Notes: generated by a model not told the origin, from the letters alone. A DNA stretch of 64,000 nucleotides from Croceimicrobium sp965656185 (GCA_965656185.1 CBFHJH010000013.1:1-64000), one strand, 5' to 3'; counted from the stretch's first letter, positions 29,782 through 39,405 are shown. Numbers and translations: made by a program.

Positions 29782-32361
29782 CTACTTAATGCGAATCCAT
29801 AGACCGGGCTGAACGCCACCGATCTCCTCCAAGTTGGGGTTCAATTCTTCTAAAGTATCTTCATCGATATCTAATTCATCCGCGATATCGTCTAGGTCTT
29901 GGCCGCGACGCTTCACTTGATAATGGGTAGCATCCCATTCATCGTAGTTACCGTCCTTCTCAACCTTTAATTGGAGGCCCTCAAACGGACGTACTCCGCG
30001 TAAACCACCATTTAGGTCCTTGAACTCCCGCATGTTCATTTTATAACGGCGTGCTAAAGCACCGAAGCTCATCCGCTTCTTAAGCACCAAGATCTCGCCC
30101 GGAGTTACCGTATTGGCCTCCTCTTTCTTCTGGGCCAATACATCGCGAGGATCAACTCCTTCTGGAGTATCAAGACCTTCGGCAGGCACGAAGTCATCAC
30201 GCAATACTTTAAAGTCGGTACGACGGTTGATCTGGTTGGCCACTTCTTGTTTTTCCGGACTCTGGCGTTTGATAAAGCGTTCGGTCAACTGATCACCAGC
30301 TTCGAACTGATCGGCACCGTATCCTTCGTAGTTTTCAGGAATCTTAAATGGTTCAGACTCACCCATACCACGAGCCACCAAACGCTGAGGATTAACTCCT
30401 TTGCTTTCTAAGTAGCGCACACAGGTATCAGCCCTCTTTTGCGAAAGCACCTCATTTCGGGCTTCGCTATCACGGTAGTCGGTGTGCGAACGCAGCTCGA
30501 TCACGATAGTTGGATTATTATCCAAAATGGTTACTACCGAGTCTAAAGCAGACATGGCCTCTGGGCGAAGGTCCCATTTACCAAGATCAAAGAAAACGTT
30601 AGGCAATACGATCGGCTCTTCGATTGGATCCAATTCTTTATTAAGGCGTAAACGCTTGATAAAGTAGTTTGCGGAAGGCACAAATTCAAAACTTCCCAGC
30701 TCGTAGCCGATGGTAGTTACATCGCCCGTATTAGAGAGAAATTTCTTTTTCTCGAAGCTCAATTTGTAGTTTACTCCCTCCTTCACTTTAGTATCATCAA
30801 AGATGTAGTATCCGTCTTGATCGGCTGTAACGGTTACCGATGAACCATCAGAGCCATCCATACGCACTGTGGCTTCTGGAATAGGCTGCTTGGTCTTGGA
30901 ACTCAAAACTACCCCTTCAAGGTTAAATACCAGGGGCGTGCGGTAAACCGCATAAATATCATCACTTCCTCTTCCTCCTTCGCGGTTCGAAGAAACAAAC
31001 CCTTTCTTGGTTTGGTCTCCCGGAGCCCATACTAGGTGGAAATCATCAAAATTACTATTGATGGGATACTTCATGTTCTCGGCCTCACCGACTGGCATGC
31101 CGTCTTCTCCTAATTTAATACGGTAAACATCTAAACCACCCATCCCTGGATGACCATTAGACGAGAAGTAGAGGTAACCATCGCCATGTACTACCGGATA
31201 GTACTCCGAACCTTCCGTATTTACTTTAGGACCTAAGTTCTTAGGCTGTTTCCAAGATTTAGCGCGACGATCATAGGTGGTCACGTAAATATCATGCATA
31301 CCTCTAGAACCGAATTCATCCGATACGAAATACAAGAATTTATCATCAGCCGAAAGGCTAGGGTGCCCCACGTTTGCGTTGGTATCCGAACTAATGATCA
31401 CCTTTTCGGGCTCATCCCAACGCTGACCGATTTGACTGGTCTTATAAATACCACAGCCTAATTTTTCGTTGGCTTCTTTGATACAGCGGGTGAAATACAA
31501 TTCCTTCTTACGACTATCAAAAGTCGCAGTACCTTCATGGTATTCGGTATTGAGCACTCCGTCAACATCAAGAGGAGCTGGCGTAGACCATTTTAAATCG
31601 GCATACGATACTTCCTCTTCCTCATCGCCACCGCGGCGGCGGCGACGCGATTTACGTTCGGCCTGGGATACGTAGATGTCCATAAAAGACTGACCGATCC
31701 AGCCATCTTCATCATTTCCTTCTGATTCTTCGCGAGAAGACACGAAATAGATCACGTCATTTTCTCTACGATCGCCTCCATACATTACCGAGAAATCCAT
31801 TTCACGGCTATTGAGGTCTTTCATATTGTCTACCTGATACTGACTGGGCTGATTCTTCCACTCGATTGCTTTGCGTGTTGCTGCAATTGCCTCATCGGCA
31901 CGAGAGTCGGTAGGATATTCTTTTTTGAATTCTTGATAGATCTCAATCGCTTCTTCGTACTCCCCCTGTGATTTCAACATATCACCGTGGTACAGCATGG
32001 CCACCGGATCTTTATAACCCACTTTCACCGCCTTATTGTAGAAGTTTTCCGCATTCTTATAGTCGTTCATCATGCGGTACGATTCGGCTGTCTTAAACAA
32101 AACCTCCGCTTTTTGGTCGNNNNNNNNNNNNNNNNNNNNNNNNNNNNNNNNNNNNNNNNNNNNNNNNNNNNNNNNNNNNNNNNNNNNNNNNNNNNNNNNN
32201 NNNNNNNNNNNNNNNNNNTACTCCTGAGATTCGAAGGCCTCATAGGCTTCAGCAATTTCTTTAGGCAACTTAGGCTCAGTATCTTGAGCACTCTGAGAGC
32301 GTACCTGTGAAACGGAAAACAATAGACAGAATATCGTGATTCCTAGACGAAAATTCCTCAT
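29782..32361 (-). CDS. OmpA family protein, PorE-like with C-terminal LysM-like domains
   Basis: The 859-residue sequence includes 33-34 unknown residues from an N run (about residues 48-81). Order: signal peptide (ends RSQSAQ), TPR repeats (to about 160), a PD40-type beta-propeller (FVSSREESEGND, YFTRCIKEAN, LYFSSNGHPGMGGLDVYR) to about 450, and a carboxypeptidase-regulatory-like domain near 470-545. Next is an OmpA C-terminal domain (FFDLGKWDLRPEA; ELRSHTDYRDS; GMGESEP) near 570-720, then two LysM-like segments. The TPR-propeller-CRD-OmpA order matches PorE, a T9SS part that links the secretion machine to peptidoglycan, and also PorP-linked paralogues. The terminal LysM pair is an unusual addition. 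Confidence 0.85.
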   Translation of the reverse strand: MRNFRLGITIFCLLFSVSQVRSQSAQDTEPKLPKEIAEAYEAFESQEXXXXXXXXXXXXXXXXXXXXXXXXXXXXXXXXXXDQKAEVLFKTAESYRMMNDYKNAENFYNKAVKVGYKDPVAMLYHGDMLKSQGEYEEAIEIYQEFKKEYPTDSRADEAIAATRKAIEWKNQPSQYQVDNMKDLNSREMDFSVMYGGDRRENDVIYFVSSREESEGNDEDGWIGQSFMDIYVSQAERKSRRRRRGGDEEEEVSYADLKWSTPAPLDVDGVLNTEYHEGTATFDSRKKELYFTRCIKEANEKLGCGIYKTSQIGQRWDEPEKVIISSDTNANVGHPSLSADDKFLYFVSDEFGSRGMHDIYVTTYDRRAKSWKQPKNLGPKVNTEGSEYYPVVHGDGYLYFSSNGHPGMGGLDVYRIKLGEDGMPVGEAENMKYPINSNFDDFHLVWAPGDQTKKGFVSSNREGGRGSDDIYAVYRTPLVFNLEGVVLSSKTKQPIPEATVRMDGSDGSSVTVTADQDGYYIFDDTKVKEGVNYKLSFEKKKFLSNTGDVTTIGYELGSFEFVPSANYFIKRLRLNKELDPIEEPIVLPNVFFDLGKWDLRPEAMSALDSVVTILDNNPTIVIELRSHTDYRDSEARNEVLSQKRADTCVRYLESKGVNPQRLVARGMGESEPFKIPENYEGYGADQFEAGDQLTERFIKRQSPEKQEVANQINRRTDFKVLRDDFVPAEGLDTPEGVDPRDVLAQKKEEANTVTPGEILVLKKRMSFGALARRYKMNMREFKDLNGGLRGVRPFEGLQLKVEKDGNYDEWDATHYQVKRRGQDLDDIADELDIDEDTLEELNPNLEEIGGVQPGLWIRIK
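32120..32218. other. Assembly gap (99 N) in the OmpA-family gene
   Basis: A run of 99 unknown bases lies within the predicted TPR region. The reading frame is kept across it because 99 is divisible by 3. The flanks are not duplicated. The equal length of both N runs in this window suggests an arbitrary filler size. Confidence 0.95.
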
Positions 32362-32451
32362 AGAAAATGAACGGATTTTGATCAGTAAGCCGCTAAAATA
32401 GTTAAATATTTCATTCTAATTTATTGAAGTGATAAAGCATTCCAAAAAAAG

Positions 32452-32485
32452 AAAAGCCGCGAAAACTTTGGTCTTCACGGCTTTT
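32452..32485 (-). terminator. Terminator of glnN
   Basis: On the minus strand AAAAGCCGTGAA pairs with TTCGCGGCTTTT (one G-U pair) and a T-rich run follows. It lies 23 nt past the glutamine synthetase stop codon. Confidence 0.85.
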
Positions 32486-32507
32486 CACTAATTATTGTTA
32501 ATTCTAA

Positions 32508-34871
32508 TTACATGAAAATCAACTCACGATACTTTGGAAGGGGCCAAAGTTCGTCATCAACTAGCATCTCTAATTTATCTACTGCATAGCGGATCTTATC
32601 GAAATAAGGCAATACTGTATCGCAATAAGCGATCGCTTTTTCACGTACATCTTCGATCGCATTACAGCGCTTGCGCTCTTCGATCATTGCTTCACGCTCT
32701 GAAATGATGGTACTAATGTACTCGCTGATCTTTTCGATCATATTGAGCTGATCTTTAGCTACTTTCTGATAAACATCGGAAGCCAAGACCTCTTTTAATC
32801 CGCGTACGTTTTGGATCAGTTTATTCTGATAATTGATGGCGGTCGGCACCACGTGGTTACCACCGATATCACCCAGGGTACGAGATTCGATCTGAATCTT
32901 TAACATGTATTCTTCCAACATGATCTCGTGACGCGCTTCCACTTCCACTTTGTTCATCACTTTACATTCCTCGAACAAGCTGATCGCTTTATCGGTAACG
33001 TAGAAATCCAAAGCTTGCGGTGTGGTGCGCACATTTTTTAAGCCACGCTTGGCGGCTTCATCTTCCCAACCTTGAGAATAGCCATCGCCTTCAAAACGAA
33101 TATCACGACTATCGCGAATGTAATCGCGTAATACATTGAAAATGGCATCATCCTTTTTCATACCATCCGCAATAAGCGCATCTACCGAAGCTTTAAACTC
33201 GGTGAGTTGCTTCGCCATAATGGTATTCAAGATAGTCATAGGTTGCGCACAATTGGCGGTTGAACCTACAGCGCGGAATTCAAATTTATTTCCGGTAAAG
33301 GCAAATGGGGAAGTACGGTTACGATCGGTGTTATCCAAAAGGATCTCCGGAATCTTACCTACTACATTTAATTTAAGGTCGGTTTTCTGTTCCGGACTTA
33401 ATTTACCTTTTTCCAATTTCTCAAGGGCATCCAAAGTAGCGGTTAACTGTGACCCAATAAATACGGAGATAATCGCGGGTGGAGCTTCATTGGCCCCTAA
33501 ACGGTGATCGTTGCTCGCAGTTGCAATCGATGCTCTTAAAAGGTCATCATATTCTTGAACCGCTTTAATGGTATTGATAAAGAAAGTAAGGAATTGGAGG
33601 TTGCTCTTAGGCGTTTTCCCAGGTGCTAAAAGGTTAACACCGGTATCGGTAGCCAAAGACCAGTTATTGTGCTTACCAGAGCCATTTACACCGGCGTATG
33701 GCTTTTCGTGCAACAATACTTTAAAGTTATGACGACCGGCAACCTTATCCATAAGATCCATGATCAAGGAGTTNNNNNNNNNNNNNNNNNNNNNNNNNNN
33801 NNNNNNNNNNNNNNNNNNNNNNNNNNNNNNNNNNNNNNNNNNNNNNNNNNNNNNNNNNNNNNNNNNNNNNNNGTATGGCTTTTCGTGCAACAATACTTTA
33901 AAGTTATGACGACCGGCAACCTTATCCATAAGATCCATGATCAAGGAGTTGTGGTCTACCGAAACATTCGCCTCCTCAAAAACTGGCGCTAACTCGAACT
34001 GGCTTGGCGCCACCTCGTTATGACGAGTTTTAACGGGAATTCCCAATTTATAAGACTCCACTTCCAATTCACGCATGAAATGACGCGCGCGCTCCGGAAT
34101 GGAACCAAAGTAGTGATCGTCTAATTGTTGTCCTTTGGCTGGAGCGTGGCCAATCAAAGTACGGCCGGTCAGCTTAAGGTCTGGACGAGCGTGGAACAAA
34201 GCGGTATCTACCAAAAAGTACTCCTGCTCCCAACCTAAAGTAGCGGTTACTTTGCGCACATTACGGTCAAAGTACTGACAAACCTGGGTTGCTGCATTAT
34301 CTACCGATTGCAAAGCACGTAATAATGGAGTCTTATTATCTAAGGCCTCGCCGGTGTAACTAACGAATACGGTAGGTATGCAAAGGGTTTGCCCCATAAT
34401 AAAGGCCGGACTGGTAGGATCCCAAGCGGTATATCCACGGGCTTCAAAAGTATTCCGAATTCCACCGTTCGGGAAACTAGAAGCGTCTGGCTCTTGCTGC
34501 ACTAACATACCTCCACTAAATTTCTCAATCGCCTGGCCATCGCCGGTAGGCTCGAAAAATGAATCGTGCTTCTCTGCGGTTGCCCCCGTTAATGGTTGAA
34601 ACCAGTGCGTGTAATGCGTAGCACCAAGGTTCATGGCCCAAGCACGCATTCCGGAAGCCACTTGATCGGCTACTCCACGGTCGATCTTGGATCCTTTTTG
34701 CACGGCAGACATTACACTATTGTAGGCTTCTGGAGTCATATACTCCTTCATCGAACGATAATTGAAGGTGTGGATCCCGAAAATATCGGATACCCGATCG
34801 TAAGGAAACTCCTTTTCTACAGGTTTGTGTTTCTGAGCTTCTTGCAGCGCACTAATTCGTATTTGAGGCAT
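32508..34871 (-). CDS. glnN: Glutamine synthetase type III
   Basis: This GlnN-type synthetase makes glutamine from glutamate, ammonia and ATP and is the standard form in Bacteroidota. Family marks include YDRVSDIFGIHTFNYRSM at the start, SYTGEALDNKTPLLRA near 170, GWEQEYFLVD near 213 and NGSGKHNNWSLATDTG after the gap. The sequence as given has 787 residues, but 59 of them are an assembly artefact. A 99-N run plus a duplicated 78-bp contig end (33696-33773 and 33873-33950) inserts 177 bp in frame. The true protein should be about 728 residues, normal for the family. It stands alone with its own terminator. Confidence 0.95.
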   Translation of the reverse strand: MPQIRISALQEAQKHKPVEKEFPYDRVSDIFGIHTFNYRSMKEYMTPEAYNSVMSAVQKGSKIDRGVADQVASGMRAWAMNLGATHYTHWFQPLTGATAEKHDSFFEPTGDGQAIEKFSGGMLVQQEPDASSFPNGGIRNTFEARGYTAWDPTSPAFIMGQTLCIPTVFVSYTGEALDNKTPLLRALQSVDNAATQVCQYFDRNVRKVTATLGWEQEYFLVDTALFHARPDLKLTGRTLIGHAPAKGQQLDDHYFGSIPERARHFMRELEVESYKLGIPVKTRHNEVAPSQFELAPVFEEANVSVDHNSLIMDLMDKVAGRHNFKVLLHEKPYXXXXXXXXXXXXXXXXXXXXXXXXXXXXXXXXXNSLIMDLMDKVAGRHNFKVLLHEKPYAGVNGSGKHNNWSLATDTGVNLLAPGKTPKSNLQFLTFFINTIKAVQEYDDLLRASIATASNDHRLGANEAPPAIISVFIGSQLTATLDALEKLEKGKLSPEQKTDLKLNVVGKIPEILLDNTDRNRTSPFAFTGNKFEFRAVGSTANCAQPMTILNTIMAKQLTEFKASVDALIADGMKKDDAIFNVLRDYIRDSRDIRFEGDGYSQGWEDEAAKRGLKNVRTTPQALDFYVTDKAISLFEECKVMNKVEVEARHEIMLEEYMLKIQIESRTLGDIGGNHVVPTAINYQNKLIQNVRGLKEVLASDVYQKVAKDQLNMIEKISEYISTIISEREAMIEERKRCNAIEDVREKAIAYCDTVLPYFDKIRYAVDKLEMLVDDELWPLPKYRELIFM
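33696..33950. other. Assembly gap (99 N) flanked by duplicated contig ends
   Basis: The same 78 bp, encoding NSLIMDLMDKVAGRHNF and following residues, occurs directly before and after the N run at 33774-33872. The simplest explanation is that two contigs overlapping by 78 bp were scaffolded with filler in between instead of being merged. Confidence 0.93.
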
Positions 34872-34943
34872 GTCGTAAAATTTTTGGCAAATTAACGACA
34901 GTTAGAGGGTATTTTGCAAGAAATGCACAAAATACTTATCGAC

Positions 34944-34963
34944 ACCCCTGTTAATTAAGGGGT
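34944..34963 (-). terminator. Possible terminator of the tatA-antiporter pair
   Basis: ACCCCT / AGGGGT with an 8-nt loop lies 20 bp past the antiporter stop. There is no real T-run on either strand, so the call is weak. Confidence 0.35.
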
Positions 34964-34982
34964 CTTCTTAATAAAATACAAA

Positions 34983-35918
34983 CTATAAGTAGATGACCCC
35001 TAAAATATAGAGGGTATAAAGAAGAAAAAGTACTAATCCTTGCCAGCGCGTTATCATTGCCCGCTTGAAAAAAACCATAAATGGCAAAAGGATCAAACTG
35101 ATGCCAATTAACCAGGGGAAGTCGAAGCTTAAAAGGAAAGGGCTTTGCACTGGCAACTCCACGATCATCCCGGTAATACCCAGAACGGCGAGTATATTAA
35201 ATATGTTAGAACCGATTAGATTACCTAAAGATAGGTCTTGCTCTCCTTTGAAACTTGCCACTAATGAAGCCGCGAGTTCGGGTAAGGAAGTACCTACCGA
35301 CACTACGGTTAATCCAACCACTCTTTCACTCACCCCCCATTCTCGAGCTATATTAACCGCTCCTTCTACCAAATACTGACTGCCAAACTTTAAACCAGCA
35401 ATACCTCCTAGCAGAAAGAACAACATTTGCCAAATCTTCAAAAGTTTGGTTGGGTCTACTTCGATATCTTTTTGCTGCCGACGCGAACCACGAATCTGGA
35501 TCACATTGTAGAGGATCAAAAGACCAAAGAGTACCAATGCCTCCCAAAAGCTTAGATTCCGATCTAATAGAAATAGGAGCAATAAAATGGTCACCGCAAA
35601 CATCACCCACCAATCGGTTCTTATGGTCTTTTCAGAGACCTTCATGGGGAAAACCAAAGCAGTTAAGCCTAGGATCAAGGCTATATTGGCGATATTAGAA
35701 CCGATAACATTACCGAAGGAAATATCAACATAGCCCTCCATGGCAGCTTTAACGCTCACTAATAGCTCGGGGGCGGAAGTAGCAAAAGACACTACGGTCA
35801 TACCTACTACTAAAATGGAAATCTTAGCCCTTAGGGCGATGTCGACCGACGCTTTAACTAGCCAGTCGCCACCGATCAATAACATGATAACGCCAACTAA
35901 GACCAGAAAGTAGTCCAT
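34983..35918 (-). CDS. Calcium/sodium antiporter (CaCA family, YrbG-like)
   Basis: The 311-residue inner-membrane protein has about ten spans and the two inverted alpha-repeats of the CaCA superfamily: MTVVSFATSAPELLVSVKAA near residue 40 and LTVVSVGTSLPELAASLVAS near residue 205. The paired GNVIGSNIANI and GNLIGSNIFNI segments carry the ion-binding Asn/Ser positions. It exchanges Na+ for Ca2+ or another cation across the inner membrane. It begins 2 nt after the tatA stop codon and is therefore likely cotranscribed with it. Confidence 0.93.
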   Translation of the reverse strand: MDYFLVLVGVIMLLIGGDWLVKASVDIALRAKISILVVGMTVVSFATSAPELLVSVKAAMEGYVDISFGNVIGSNIANIALILGLTALVFPMKVSEKTIRTDWWVMFAVTILLLLFLLDRNLSFWEALVLFGLLILYNVIQIRGSRRQQKDIEVDPTKLLKIWQMLFFLLGGIAGLKFGSQYLVEGAVNIAREWGVSERVVGLTVVSVGTSLPELAASLVASFKGEQDLSLGNLIGSNIFNILAVLGITGMIVELPVQSPFLLSFDFPWLIGISLILLPFMVFFKRAMITRWQGLVLFLLYTLYILGVIYL

Positions 35919-35920
35919 GG

Positions 35921-36199
35921 CTAGAGATTCATATTGCGCTTAACCGAACCAGTGATCTCTTCGATTTGATCTTTCTCCTTATCTACCTTTTCCTTAAACT
36001 TCTTTAAGTCATTATCCGGTACCGAAGAATTGATCTCCCTTTTAATATCGTCTGTTGCATTGCGCACCTCTCGTATTCCCTTACCCAATCCACGGGCAAT
36101 CTCCGGAATGCGCTTAGCACCAAAAAACATAATGGTCAACAAGAGAACCACTAGAATTTCTCCTCCCGAAATATTTAAGAATAGGAACAAGTGTGTCAA
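35921..36199 (-). CDS. tatA: Sec-independent translocase subunit TatA/TatE
   Basis: The 92-residue membrane protein has one N-terminal span (GGEILVVLLLTIMFFG), the hinge FGAKRIPEIARGLGKGIREVR of TatA/E proteins, and a charged amphipathic C-terminal tail. It would oligomerise to form the channel for folded twin-arginine substrates. The start codon is TTG (36199): the next ATG lies inside the membrane span. A TAATTTTG promoter element sits 16 nt upstream. tatC is not in the window. Confidence 0.92.
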   Translation of the reverse strand: MTHLFLFLNISGGEILVVLLLTIMFFGAKRIPEIARGLGKGIREVRNATDDIKREINSSVPDNDLKKFKEKVDKEKDQIEEITGSVKRNMNL

Positions 36200-36215
36200 G
36201 GAATTTTATTTGGTA

Positions 36216-36223
36216 CAAAATTA
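36216..36223 (-). promoter_or_regulatory. Putative tatA -7 element
   Basis: TAATTTTG on the minus strand fits TAnnTTTG and lies 16 nt before the TTG start. The -33 position falls in the secDF-side terminator stem and has no TTTG. Confidence 0.45.
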
Positions 36224-36229
36224 TAAAAA

Positions 36230-36254
36230 AAGACCCCGGCAAAACCGGGGTCTT
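36230..36254 (-). terminator. Terminator of secDF
   Basis: A 10-bp stem AAGACCCCGG / CCGGGGTCTT with a 5-nt loop is followed by seven T residues on the minus strand, 24 bp past the secDF stop codon. Confidence 0.9.
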
Positions 36255-36277
36255 CATGAATAGTATCTATAAGTCTC

Positions 36278-39200
36278 TTAAGAGTCTTTTTCTTCTTTCT
36301 TCATGGTATCGATCATGATCGGCGTTGCGATAAACAGTGAGGAGTAAGTACCCACTACTACTCCGATCAATAAAGCAAACATGAAGCCGCGAATAACCTC
36401 TCCTCCAAATAAGAAGATCACCAACAATACAAAGAAGGTAGTTAAAGAGGTGTTTATCGTACGACTTAGGGTACGGTTCAAGGCTACGTTTACGATCTCG
36501 TTCATCGACTTTTTCTTGCTGTGGGTATTGAAATACTCACGAATACGGTCGAACACAACCACGGTATCGTTCAATGAATAACCAATTACCGTAAGGATCG
36601 CTGCAATAAAGGCCTGATCGATCTCCATTGAGAAAGGTAGGAACCCGTAAAGCAGGGAGAATAACGATAGCACCACTAATACATCGTGGAAAGCGGCAGC
36701 AACCGCACCGGCACTAAACTGCCACTTGCTAAAGCGGATCAAGATGTAGAGGAAGATCACTACTAAGGAGAAAATGATCGCATAAACTGCAGAGGACTTG
36801 ATATCGTCGGCAATGGTTGGACCTACTTGACGTTCGGCTACTACCCCAATATCGCTAGCGCCACTGGCCTCAGAGAAGAAATCCTCTTTGCTGGGTGCTT
36901 CGTTGTAATATCCTTTTAATCCATCGAATAAACGATTCTTAATATCCTCTTCTACTTCATTACCGGTTTCGTTGATCTTGAATTTAGTGGTAATGATTAC
37001 TTGAGATTCTTCGCCAATAGTCTTCACTTCTGGGAACACCTTGGTTCCATCGGCGTTCACAAAATAGTCACCTAAAGCAGTTTGGATGTCTACCGAATTT
37101 ACCGGCTGATCGAAACGCACTTGGTAGGAACGTCCACCCACAAAATCTACCCCATAGTTCAAACCACGAGTAGAAAGTGAAACAATACCAGTTAATATGA
37201 TCAGACCACTAATGGTGTAAGCGATCTTACGCTTGGCTAGGAAATCAATATTAAACTTAGTGAATGCACTTTGGGTAAGCTTCGTGTAAAAGCTAACTCC
37301 CTTCTTAGCCCCTAAACGAGCTTCGAAAACAAGACGAGTAATGAAAATCGCACTAAACAACGAAGTAAGGATACCGATGATCAAAGTGGTAGCGAAACCA
37401 CGGATCGGTCCGGTTCCAAAAGCGTAAAGAATAACCCCGGTAAGGAAAGTAGTTACGTTGGCGTCAATGATAGAAGAATAGGCATTCTTGTACCCATCTT
37501 CGATGGCCAATCTTAAGCCTTTGCCATTCCCAAGCTCTTCACGAATACGTTCGTAGATAAGCACGTTGGCATCTACTGCCATACCAATGGTAAGTACGAT
37601 ACCGGCAATACCTGGTAGGGTTAATACCGCGCCTAAAGATGCGAGTACGCCAAAAATGAAGAACATGTTTACGATCAAAGCCAGGTCAGAAGCAGCACCT
37701 GCTCCGCTGTAATAGAAGATCATATAGATCATAACTATGATCAAGGCTACTACGAAAGACCAAAGTCCTGCGGTAATCGCTTCCTGACCTAAACTTGGTC
37801 CTACGATATCGGCCTGAATGATCTTGGCGGGCGCTGGTAAGGCACCGGCCTTTAAAATGTTGGCTAAATCCTGTGCTTCGTTAACGGTGAAATTACCTAC
37901 GATCTGCGTATTGCCATTATTGATCTCACTGTTTACTCTTGGATAAGAATAAGCGAGGTTATCAAGCACTACTGCTACCGAGCGGTTATCGTTCTCGTTG
38001 CTGGCATCGCCCACCGCTTCGCGCGTGATCTTAGCCCAGCGACTGGCACCATTAGCGTTCATGGTCATACTAACCACCGGTTGGTTACGCTCGTCAAAAT
38101 CTTGACGGGCATCAACTACCACGTCTCCGCTTAGTGCAGCTTTACCATCACGGGTAGTTTTAGCCGCTAATAAATAAAGTAAGCCCCCTTGGTCTGGCTT
38201 AGCGGTCCAGATAAATTTCATATCGCGCATATTACCTGGCAAGAGCGCCATAATACGCGGGTTAGAGAGGTATTCATTAACCTTATCGGTGTCAGAAACA
38301 CGGCTATAACCTACAATCGGGCCTTGATTGGCTTGATTGTTTTCAAAATCATAATTAGGACCGAATACTTCAAATAGTGGATTGAATTGGTTGATAGCGT
38401 CTGCACTATCAGCTTCGGCTAAGCCTAAAGAATCCAATTCATCACTAGCACTATCTTCTACAGCTGCGAACTCTTCAAGATCATCTGATTCTTGGCCAGC
38501 CTCTTCTTCTACACTTTCTTGAAAGTCAAGCACCGCATCATTAGAACCTTCTCCTTCTGCTTTGGCATTTGGATTTTCTACCAATCCACGCAAACGATCA
38601 TTCGCCGCTTGCAAGAAGTTCAATAATTCAAAACCTTCATACAATTCGTAGAACTCAAGCTCTGCGGTAGATTGCAATAGCTTCTTTACTCGATCAGGAT
38701 CCTTAACCCCTGGTAATTCTACCAAGATACGACCACCATCGTCTAAGCGTTGAATATTTGGCTGAACCACACCAAACTGGTCGATACGGGCACGCAATAC
38801 GGTATAAACATTCTCTACCGAAGCATTTACCTGGGCACGAAGTTCAGACTTAACGGCATCATCAGACGCGTTAAAGCCTAGTTTATCGTTCATCTCCTTG
38901 GTCCCGAAAACAGCTGGATCGCTAAGCTTTAGGTTGGCATTGCGCTCGCTATTAACTTGATCGAAGGCCGCAAAGAAGTTATCGAGGTAATTATCTTGAG
39001 AGTTCGCGGCATTGGCATCGGCCAATTTGATCGCTTCATTGAAAACGATGTTATTGGTATTATTAGCGATCTCTTTAAGGATATCGCGAACCGAAACCTC
39101 AAGAATTACGTTCATACCACCACGAAGGTCAAGACCGAGGTTGATCTCCTTCTCCTTTACATCATCGTAAGTGTATTTATCGAAAAAAACGTTGAATACC

Positions 39201-39370
39201 GTTTGATTGCGCATTGAATCCAAATAGGACTCTTTCAGCTCAGGGTCACCGGCAGCATAAGCTTCGGCATCGCCTTCTACTGAGCGAGTTACATAGGTAA
39301 ATGACAATTGGTACAAACAAGCCAGTGCAAAGACAATGGCGAATAGACGGATAACTCCTTTATTTTGCAT
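36278..39370 (-). CDS. secDF: Protein translocase subunit SecDF (fused)
   Basis: This 1030-residue fusion of SecD and SecF, typical of Bacteroidota, uses the proton gradient to pull preproteins through SecYEG. SecD: LGLDLRGGMNVILEV near residue 78, a large periplasmic domain with an acidic insert (about 255-325, rich in Glu/Asp/Ser), then six spans with GIAGIVLTIGMAVDANVLIYERIREEL near 590. SecF: GLNYGVDFVGGRSYQ near 745 and AAILTVIGYSLNDTVVVFDRIRE near 925. It carries its own promoter and terminator. Confidence 0.97.
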   Translation of the reverse strand: MQNKGVIRLFAIVFALACLYQLSFTYVTRSVEGDAEAYAAGDPELKESYLDSMRNQTVFNVFFDKYTYDDVKEKEINLGLDLRGGMNVILEVSVRDILKEIANNTNNIVFNEAIKLADANAANSQDNYLDNFFAAFDQVNSERNANLKLSDPAVFGTKEMNDKLGFNASDDAVKSELRAQVNASVENVYTVLRARIDQFGVVQPNIQRLDDGGRILVELPGVKDPDRVKKLLQSTAELEFYELYEGFELLNFLQAANDRLRGLVENPNAKAEGEGSNDAVLDFQESVEEEAGQESDDLEEFAAVEDSASDELDSLGLAEADSADAINQFNPLFEVFGPNYDFENNQANQGPIVGYSRVSDTDKVNEYLSNPRIMALLPGNMRDMKFIWTAKPDQGGLLYLLAAKTTRDGKAALSGDVVVDARQDFDERNQPVVSMTMNANGASRWAKITREAVGDASNENDNRSVAVVLDNLAYSYPRVNSEINNGNTQIVGNFTVNEAQDLANILKAGALPAPAKIIQADIVGPSLGQEAITAGLWSFVVALIIVMIYMIFYYSGAGAASDLALIVNMFFIFGVLASLGAVLTLPGIAGIVLTIGMAVDANVLIYERIREELGNGKGLRLAIEDGYKNAYSSIIDANVTTFLTGVILYAFGTGPIRGFATTLIIGILTSLFSAIFITRLVFEARLGAKKGVSFYTKLTQSAFTKFNIDFLAKRKIAYTISGLIILTGIVSLSTRGLNYGVDFVGGRSYQVRFDQPVNSVDIQTALGDYFVNADGTKVFPEVKTIGEESQVIITTKFKINETGNEVEEDIKNRLFDGLKGYYNEAPSKEDFFSEASGASDIGVVAERQVGPTIADDIKSSAVYAIIFSLVVIFLYILIRFSKWQFSAGAVAAAFHDVLVVLSLFSLLYGFLPFSMEIDQAFIAAILTVIGYSLNDTVVVFDRIREYFNTHSKKKSMNEIVNVALNRTLSRTINTSLTTFFVLLVIFLFGGEVIRGFMFALLIGVVVGTYSSLFIATPIMIDTMKKEEKDS

Positions 39371-39405
39371 TACTTAAAAGTAAACTAGGTTCGAAAATAA
39401 GGCGG

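Noticed and set aside
33696..33950. Internal duplication in glutamine synthetase
   Set aside because: The repeat flanks an N run exactly; a scaffolding overlap explains it better than biology.
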